Shown here piece after piece: positions 59,079-64,000 of a DNA stretch of 64,000 bases. The notes under the pieces were generated by a model, which was not told where the DNA came from, did no database searches, and saw only the letters and a list, made by a program, of their open reading frames with translations. How positions within the stretch are numbered: the stretch's first letter is position 1; every line of letters begins with the position of its first letter. This DNA comes from Streptomyces sp. BK208 (GTDB lineage Bacteria; Actinomycetota; Actinomycetes; Streptomycetales; Streptomycetaceae). The stretch is from NCBI RefSeq assembly GCF_004364245.1, contig NZ_SOAV01000017.1, forward strand, positions 86,223 to 150,222, read 5' to 3'. A program made the translations under genes and the position numbers.

Positions 59079-60602
59079 TTGTCGAGCAGCAACCCGCTGC
59101 GTGACCCCGCAGACCGACGGCTCCCGCGTATCGCGGGGCCGTCGGGTCTGGTCATTTTCGGCGTCACCGGCGATCTGTCCCGCAAGAAGCTCATGCCCGC
59201 CGTGTACGACCTCGCCAACCGGGGTCTGCTGCCGCCGGGCTTCTCTCTCGTCGGGTTCGCCCGCCGCGACTGGGAGCACGAGGACTTCGCCCAGGTCGTG
59301 CACGACGCCGTCAAGGAGCACTCCCGCACTCCGTTCCGCGAGGAGGTCTGGCAGCAGCTCATCCAGGGGATGCGCTTCGTCCAGGGCACCTTCGACGACG
59401 ACGACGCCTTCGAGCGGCTGCGCGCCACCATCGAGGAGCTGGACAAGGCACAGGGCACGGGCGGCAACTTCGCCTTCTACCTGTCGGTGCCGCCGAAGTC
59501 CTTCCCGGTCGTCATCCAGCAGCTGAAGAAGCACCACCTCGCCGACCAGACGGGCGGCTCCTGGCGGCGCGCGGTGATCGAGAAGCCGTTCGGCCACGAC
59601 CTGAGGTCGGCCGAGGAGCTGAACGCGATCGTCCACGAGGTCTTCGGTTCCGACCAGGTCTTCCGCATCGACCACTACCTGGGCAAGGAGACCGTCCAGA
59701 ACATCCTGGCGCTGCGCTTCGCCAACACGATGTTCGAGCCGATCTGGAACCGGTCCTACGTCGACCACGTCCAGATCACGATGGCCGAGGACATCGGCAT
59801 CGGCGGCCGGGCCGGTTACTACGACGGCATCGGCGCGGCGCGCGACGTCATCCAGAACCACCTGCTCCAGCTGCTCGCCCTGACCGCGATGGAGGAGCCC
59901 GCCTCCTTCGACGCGGACGCGCTGGCGGCGGAGAAGACCAAGGTGCTCGGGGCGGTCCGCCTCCCCAAGGACCTGGGCCGGGACACCGTGCGCGGCCAGT
60001 ACGCGGCCGGGTGGCAGGGCGGCGCCAAGGCCGTCGGCTATCTCGAAGAGGACGGCATCGACCCCAAGTCGAAGACCGACACCTACGCCGCGATCAAGGT
60101 CGGCATCGACAACCGCCGCTGGGCTGGCGTCCCCTTCTACCTGCGCACCGGCAAGCGCCTGGGCCGCCGGGTCACCGAGATCGCGGTGGTCTTCCAGCGG
60201 GCCCCGCACTCCCCCTTCGACACGACGGCCACCGAGGAACTCGGCTCGAACGCGATCGTCATCCGCGTCCAGCCCGACGAGGGCGTCACCGTCCGCTTCG
60301 GCTCCAAGGTGCCGGGCACGTCGATGGAGATCCGGGACGTGTCCATGGACTTCGCCTACGGCGAGTCGTTCACGGAGTCCAGTCCGGAGGCGTACGAGCG
60401 GCTGATCCTCGACGTGCTGCTCGGCGACGCCAACCTCTTCCCGCGCACCGAGGAGGTCGAGCTGTCCTGGAAGATCCTCGACCCGATCGAGCAGTACTGG
60501 GACGAGCACGGCACCCCGGCCCAGTACCCGGCCGGCACCTGGGGGCCCGTCGAGGCGGACGACATGCTGGAGCGAGACGGACGGAGCTGGCGCCGGCCAT
60601 GA
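59079..60602 (+). CDS. zwf: Glucose-6-phosphate 1-dehydrogenase
   Basis: A 507-residue NADP-linked dehydrogenase, entry to the pentose-phosphate pathway. FGVTGDLSRKKLMP near residue 30 is the coenzyme site, and RIDHYLGKETVQN near 200 holds the substrate Lys and His. The start is TTG 59079, eight bases after GAAGG and directly after the tal stop. The TGA overlaps the opcA ATG by four bases, as expected for an enzyme and its activator. Confidence 0.95.
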   Translation: MSSSNPLRDPADRRLPRIAGPSGLVIFGVTGDLSRKKLMPAVYDLANRGLLPPGFSLVGFARRDWEHEDFAQVVHDAVKEHSRTPFREEVWQQLIQGMRFVQGTFDDDDAFERLRATIEELDKAQGTGGNFAFYLSVPPKSFPVVIQQLKKHHLADQTGGSWRRAVIEKPFGHDLRSAEELNAIVHEVFGSDQVFRIDHYLGKETVQNILALRFANTMFEPIWNRSYVDHVQITMAEDIGIGGRAGYYDGIGAARDVIQNHLLQLLALTAMEEPASFDADALAAEKTKVLGAVRLPKDLGRDTVRGQYAAGWQGGAKAVGYLEEDGIDPKSKTDTYAAIKVGIDNRRWAGVPFYLRTGKRLGRRVTEIAVVFQRAPHSPFDTTATEELGSNAIVIRVQPDEGVTVRFGSKVPGTSMEIRDVSMDFAYGESFTESSPEAYERLILDVLLGDANLFPRTEEVELSWKILDPIEQYWDEHGTPAQYPAGTWGPVEADDMLERDGRSWRRP

Positions 60603-61654
60603 AGACAGACCTCACGGACACCACGGCCAGCAAGATCAACAAGGCGCTGGTGCTGGGCCGCCGGGCCATCGGCACCCCCGCCGTCGGCATGGTGCTCACC
60701 CTGGTCATCGTCACCGACGAGGAGAACGCCTACGACGCGCTGAAGGCCGCGAGCGACGCCGCGCACGAGCACCCCTCGCGCACGCTCGTCGTCATCAAGC
60801 GCGTCTCGCGCTCACCCCGGGACCGCACCAAGTCCCGGCTGGACGCGGAGGTACGCCTCGGCGCCGACGCGGGCACCGGCGAGACCGTCGTGCTGCGGCT
60901 GTACGGCGACGTGGTCGACCACGCCCAGTCGGTGGTCCTGCCGCTGCTGCTGCCGGACGCGCCGGTGGTGGCCTGGTGGCCGGTGAACGCGCCGCTCGAC
61001 CCGGCGAAGGACCCGCTCGGCGCTCTGGCCCAGCGCAGGGTCACCGACACCTACGCCTGCGAGGAGCCGATACGGGAGCTGGCGGCCCGGGCCGCCGCCT
61101 ACGCGCCGGGCGACACGGACCTGTCGTGGACCCGCATCACGCCGTGGCGTTCGATGCTGGCGGCGGCCCTGGACCAGGTCGACTGCCAGGTGCAGGCGGT
61201 CGAGGTGGAGGGCGAGGAGCACAACCCGAGCTGCGAGCTGCTCGCGATGTGGCTCGCGGACCGGCTGGACGTGCCGGTGAAGCGTTCCGCGTCGAACGGC
61301 CCGGGTCTGACGGCGGTCCGGATGGACACCGACTGCGGTCCGGTCGTCCTGGACCGTGCCGACGGATCGCTCGCGAACCTGTCGATCCAGGGCCAGCCGT
61401 CCCGCGCGGTGGCGCTCAAGCGCCGTGACACGGCCGAGCTGATCGCGGAGGAGCTGCGGCGCCTCGACCCGGACGACACGTACGCCTCGGCGCTGCGCTA
61501 CGGGGTGGACCGGCTGAACACTCCGGCCGGTGCCGGCCGGGCCGACGGTGAAGGCACCCGCGCGGTCGCCGCTCCCGTCGCGAAGGTCGCGAAGGCCCGG
61601 GCGAAGGACGCGGCGCAGGAGAAGACACCGGTGAGGAAGGCGGCGGCGAAATGA
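60599..61654 (+). CDS. opcA: OpcA, glucose-6-phosphate dehydrogenase assembly protein
   Basis: A 351-residue protein that promotes assembly and activity of Zwf in actinobacteria and cyanobacteria. Recognised by its place after zwf and by conserved segments such as SHPSRTLVVI-like HPSRTLVVIKRVSR near residue 60 and LPLLLPDAPVVAWWPVNAPL near 120. The C-terminus is a Lys/Ala-rich tail. ATGA overlaps exist with zwf upstream and pgl downstream. Confidence 0.93.
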   Translation: MKTDLTDTTASKINKALVLGRRAIGTPAVGMVLTLVIVTDEENAYDALKAASDAAHEHPSRTLVVIKRVSRSPRDRTKSRLDAEVRLGADAGTGETVVLRLYGDVVDHAQSVVLPLLLPDAPVVAWWPVNAPLDPAKDPLGALAQRRVTDTYACEEPIRELAARAAAYAPGDTDLSWTRITPWRSMLAAALDQVDCQVQAVEVEGEEHNPSCELLAMWLADRLDVPVKRSASNGPGLTAVRMDTDCGPVVLDRADGSLANLSIQGQPSRAVALKRRDTAELIAEELRRLDPDDTYASALRYGVDRLNTPAGAGRADGEGTRAVAAPVAKVAKARAKDAAQEKTPVRKAAAK

Positions 61655-62436
61655 GCGACACCCCGCAGCTGGTCGTGCACCGCGACAAGGAGCTGATGGC
61701 CGAGGCCGCCGCGGCCCGCCTGATCACGAAGATCGTGGACGCACAGGCCTCCCGGGGCAGCGCTTCCGTGGTCCTCACCGGCGGTCGCAACGGCAACGGC
61801 CTGCTCGCGGCGCTCGCCGCGTCCCCGGCCCGCGACGCGATCGACTGGGGCCGGCTCGACCTGTGGTGGGGGGACGAGCGCTTCCTGCCGGAGGGCGACC
61901 CGGAGCGCAACGTCACCCAGGCGCGCCGGGCGCTGCTCGACGCGGTGCCGCTGGACCCGAAGCGGGTGCACGCGATGGCGCCGTCCGACGGCCCGCACGG
62001 TTCGGACGTGGAGGCGGCGGCCGCCGCGTACGCACAGGAACTGGCCACGGCGTCCGTCCCCGAGAACCACGCGGCGGTGCCGTCCTTCGACGTCCTGCTC
62101 CTCGGCGTCGGCCCGGACACCCACGTGGCCTCGCTCTTTCCGGAGCACCCGGGCGTCCGGGAGACCGAGCGCACGGTGATCGGCGTCCACGGCTCCCCCA
62201 AGCCGCCGCCCGTCCGCATCTCCCTGACCCTGCCCGCGATCCGCGCCGCCCGTGAGGTGTGGCTGCTGGCGGCGGGCGAGGACAAGGCGAACGCGGTGGC
62301 GATGGCCCTGTCGGGCGCGGGCGAGATCCAGGCCCCGGCCGCGGGCGCCCGGGGCCGCGCCCGCACCCTGTGGCTCCTGGACTCGGCGGCGGCGTCGCAG
62401 CTGCCGAGGTCGCTGTACCCGCCGGCGTCCGCCTAG
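61651..62436 (+). CDS. pgl: 6-phosphogluconolactonase
   Basis: A 261-residue DevB-type lactonase that opens 6-phosphogluconolactone. The fold is shared with glucosamine-6-phosphate deaminase: VVLTGGRNGNGLLAAL near residue 40, WWGDERFLPEGDPERN near 75 and LLGVGPDTHVASLFPEHP near 150 with the catalytic His. ATG 61651 overlaps opcA by four bases. It is the last gene before a very strong terminator. Confidence 0.94.
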   Translation: MSDTPQLVVHRDKELMAEAAAARLITKIVDAQASRGSASVVLTGGRNGNGLLAALAASPARDAIDWGRLDLWWGDERFLPEGDPERNVTQARRALLDAVPLDPKRVHAMAPSDGPHGSDVEAAAAAYAQELATASVPENHAAVPSFDVLLLGVGPDTHVASLFPEHPGVRETERTVIGVHGSPKPPPVRISLTLPAIRAAREVWLLAAGEDKANAVAMALSGAGEIQAPAAGARGRARTLWLLDSAAASQLPRSLYPPASA

Positions 62437-62442
62437 ATCACG

Positions 62443-62494
62443 GCATGACAGAACGCCGGGCCCCGCATGTGCGGGGCCCGGCGTTCTGTCATGC
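62443..62494. terminator. 25 bp perfect-stem terminator after pgl
   Basis: 62443-62467 is fully complementary to 62470-62494, with only two bases (TG) between. The stem contains GCCGGGCCCCGCA and is extremely GC-rich. It separates the pentose-phosphate operon from a convergent gene and should stop transcription from both sides. The terminal GCATGACA arm sits seven bases after the pgl stop. Confidence 0.92.
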
Positions 62495-62538
62495 ACCCCG
62501 GGACGATCCGGCGGCCTGGCGCCGGCGGGGCGGTGGCG

Positions 62539-63507
62539 TCAGGACCCGCCCGGGCCCGGAGCGTAGGGGTTGGGGCGACCGCCGTGGTGCGGCGCGTACG
62601 GCGGCGGGGGCGGCGTGTGGGGCTGGTGCGGTCCGGGGGCGTACGGGTGGCCGGGCCCCGCGGGCGGATACGGGTGCCCGTAGGGGTTGCCCGGCGGCGG
62701 CACGTGCGGCAGCCCGGTCGGCGGCAGGTGGCCGGCGGCCGGCGGGACGTGCCCGGGAACCGGCGGGAGGGTCGCCGGATGAGCGGTCAGCCGGATGCCG
62801 TAGCGCCGCTTGAGGCGTCCCGTCTCCAGCAGCGCGATCACGGTGACCGTCACGGGCGCGCCCAGGATGAACACGATGCCGAGGGTGAGACTGAGCCCGT
62901 GCAGGTCGCCCGTGACCAGGTCCGGCAGGGCCACCAGCCAGCTCGTCACCGTGGCCAGCAGCGCCGGGAGACAGCGGTGGACGGCGGCGGTCCCGAAGAA
63001 GTTGCCGGAGACCCGCACGGCACCCCAGGCCACGAAGCCCAGCATCCAGAGCATCGTCATGCCGCCGACGATGATCACCAGGAGGTTGCCCGTGGTGTTG
63101 ATCGTCGTCACCAGCACCACCGTGGCGGCGACGCAGCCGACGAACAGCAGCAGCAGTTTGAGGGCGTTCGTCAGCGGTACGCGCAGCTGCCGGACGGTGC
63201 CGGTGCGCCGCCAGACGAAGAGCATCGCCCCGACCACCAGCGGGGTGATGAACAGCAGGACGACGGAGGCCGTCAGCGCGTTCTCCATCAGCTGGGCCGC
63301 GTCGAAGCCGCCCTCGAAGAGGGTGTAGACGCCGATCGAGGCGACCGCACCTCCGATGACCCTGATCCGCTTGAGCCGCTCGATCGACGGATCGAGCGAC
63401 GGCGGGATCCACCTGGGGTGGAACACCGCCGTCGCGACCTGCTTGGGGTTGAGCAGGGACCGGGCGCCCAGCCCGCCTCCGGTCCAACTTCCGCGCGTTC
63501 GCGCCAC
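62539..63507 (-). CDS. Multi-span membrane protein of unknown function
   Basis: A 322-residue inner-membrane protein. About five hydrophobic spans lie between residues 40 and 220. The C-terminal 90 residues are Pro/Gly/His/Tyr-rich (repeats around PPPGNPYGHPYPPAGPGHPY) and probably cytoplasmic and disordered. The general look is of a Yip1-type or DUF protein, not identified. GTG 63507 has GGGGGA about seven bases upstream. It lies between the terminator and pgi. Confidence 0.75.
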   Translation of the reverse strand: MARTRGSWTGGGLGARSLLNPKQVATAVFHPRWIPPSLDPSIERLKRIRVIGGAVASIGVYTLFEGGFDAAQLMENALTASVVLLFITPLVVGAMLFVWRRTGTVRQLRVPLTNALKLLLLFVGCVAATVVLVTTINTTGNLLVIIVGGMTMLWMLGFVAWGAVRVSGNFFGTAAVHRCLPALLATVTSWLVALPDLVTGDLHGLSLTLGIVFILGAPVTVTVIALLETGRLKRRYGIRLTAHPATLPPVPGHVPPAAGHLPPTGLPHVPPPGNPYGHPYPPAGPGHPYAPGPHQPHTPPPPPYAPHHGGRPNPYAPGPGGS

Positions 63508-63623
63508 CTTGTTCCCCCGAACACTCGCTGTGATGATCGCTGGGGGATTCTACGACAGTCGGCGGGGTTGGTGGACGGGACGCCGGTCGCCCACGCCGGT
63601 CACCACCCCGTCGCCGACGTCGG

Positions 63624-64000
63624 TCACTGCCTTCCGCGCAACTCCCGGTAGGCGGCGACCAGGGCCCCGGTGGAGGCGTCCAGGCCCGCCACCTGCGCGC
63701 CCTCGGTCAGCGCGGGCTCGATCCGCTTGGCGAGCACCTTGCCGAGTTCGACGCCCCACTGGTCGAAGGAGTCGATGTTCCAGACCGCGCCCTGGACGAA
63801 CACCTTGTGCTCGTACAGCGCGATCAGCTGCCCGAGGACGGAGGGGGTCAGCTCGGCGGCCAGGATCGTCGTCGTCGGACGGTCACCGCGGAACGTCTTG
63901 TGCGCGACCAGTTCCTCCGGCACTCCCTCGGCGCGTACCTCGTCGGGGGTCTTGCCGAAGGCGAGGGCCTGGGTCTGGGCGAAGAAGTTGGCCATCAGCA
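63624..64000 (-). CDS. pgi: Glucose-6-phosphate isomerase, C-terminal part (cut by window end)
   Basis: The frame is open to the last base of the window, so only the end of the protein is seen (about 125 residues). GAVWNIDSFDQWGVELGK is PGI signature 2. ANFFAQTQALAFGKT upstream is also conserved. The catalytic Lys lies in DQWGVELGK. The enzyme interconverts glucose- and fructose-6-phosphate, linking glycolysis to the pentose-phosphate operon just before it. Confidence 0.93.
   Translation of the reverse strand, partial: LMANFFAQTQALAFGKTPDEVRAEGVPEELVAHKTFRGDRPTTTILAAELTPSVLGQLIALYEHKVFVQGAVWNIDSFDQWGVELGKVLAKRIEPALTEGAQVAGLDASTGALVAAYRELRGRQ

Noticed and set aside
57927..60509. A very long open frame antisense to tal and zwf
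   Set aside because: High third-position GC makes antisense frames open for long distances; its sequence is Val/Gly/Leu/Arg-rich with no family pattern, and the plus strand encodes clear enzymes.

Overview
This 64 kb window is chromosomal DNA of a Streptomyces or very close actinomycete. It is very GC-rich (about 72% by eye), has strong third-position GC, uses many GTG and some TTG starts, joins genes by ATGA/GTGA overlaps, and carries repeat families typical of Streptomyces intergenic DNA. I saw no rRNA, tRNA, CRISPR array or complete transposon. Two truncated genes sit at the edges: a secreted protein at the left and glucose-6-phosphate isomerase at the right.

Region 1 (about 0.5-15.6 kb, nearly all minus strand) looks like a pectin and plant-cell-wall locus. 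It holds secreted pectinesterase, pectate lyase and rhamnogalacturonan acetylesterase, then a sugar ABC importer (lipoprotein plus two permeases, no ATPase), a cytoplasmic GH43 glycosidase, a DUF6807 protein, a Gfo/Idh/MocA oxidoreductase, an IlvD/Edd sugar-acid dehydratase, a DapA-fold lyase and a GntR/FCD repressor. Region 2 (15.7-21.0 kb) holds a DinB/mycothiol-isomerase-like protein, an MFS exporter, and a divergent pair: uronate dehydrogenase on one side, 5-dehydro-4-deoxyglucarate dehydratase coupled to an unrecognised protein on the other. Their shared 240 bp intergenic region contains two mirror-image promoters, each with the same operator-like palindrome. Region 3 (21.3-26.3 kb) is a DeoR regulator followed by a polyol-type ABC importer and a zinc polyol dehydrogenase.

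Region 4 (26.3-41.5 kb) is mixed: a frameshifted small gene, a two-domain TerD protein, a TetR regulator, a splicing-dead intein-derived homing endonuclease in visibly lower-GC DNA, a PhoX-type phosphatase behind a PHO box, a minisatellite-like gap, a secreted nuclease, envelope-stress-type small membrane proteins, a DapA paralogue, an AlkD-like repair protein, DapD and a TetR/SMR efflux pair.

Region 5 (41.6-48.3 kb) is the complete suf iron-sulfur assembly operon, sufR-sufB-sufD-ferredoxin-sufC-sufS-sufU-sufT, with a CAAC-N6-GTTG operator over the sufR promoter and an iron-box-like palindrome further upstream. Region 6 (48.3-55.5 kb) holds an AAC(3)-type acetyltransferase, an ABC-2 exporter with a duplicated-tail micro-ORF, heme A synthase, a nucleotidyltransferase, an amidohydrolase and heme O synthase. 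Region 7 (55.8-64 kb) is the pentose-phosphate operon tkt-tal-zwf-opcA-pgl, closed by a 25 bp perfect-stem terminator, then a membrane protein and the end of pgi.

Functional links (inference): regions 1-3 together could take plant polysaccharide from extracellular depolymerisation through import to sugar-acid catabolism. Regions 5-7 are housekeeping redox, heme and carbon metabolism.
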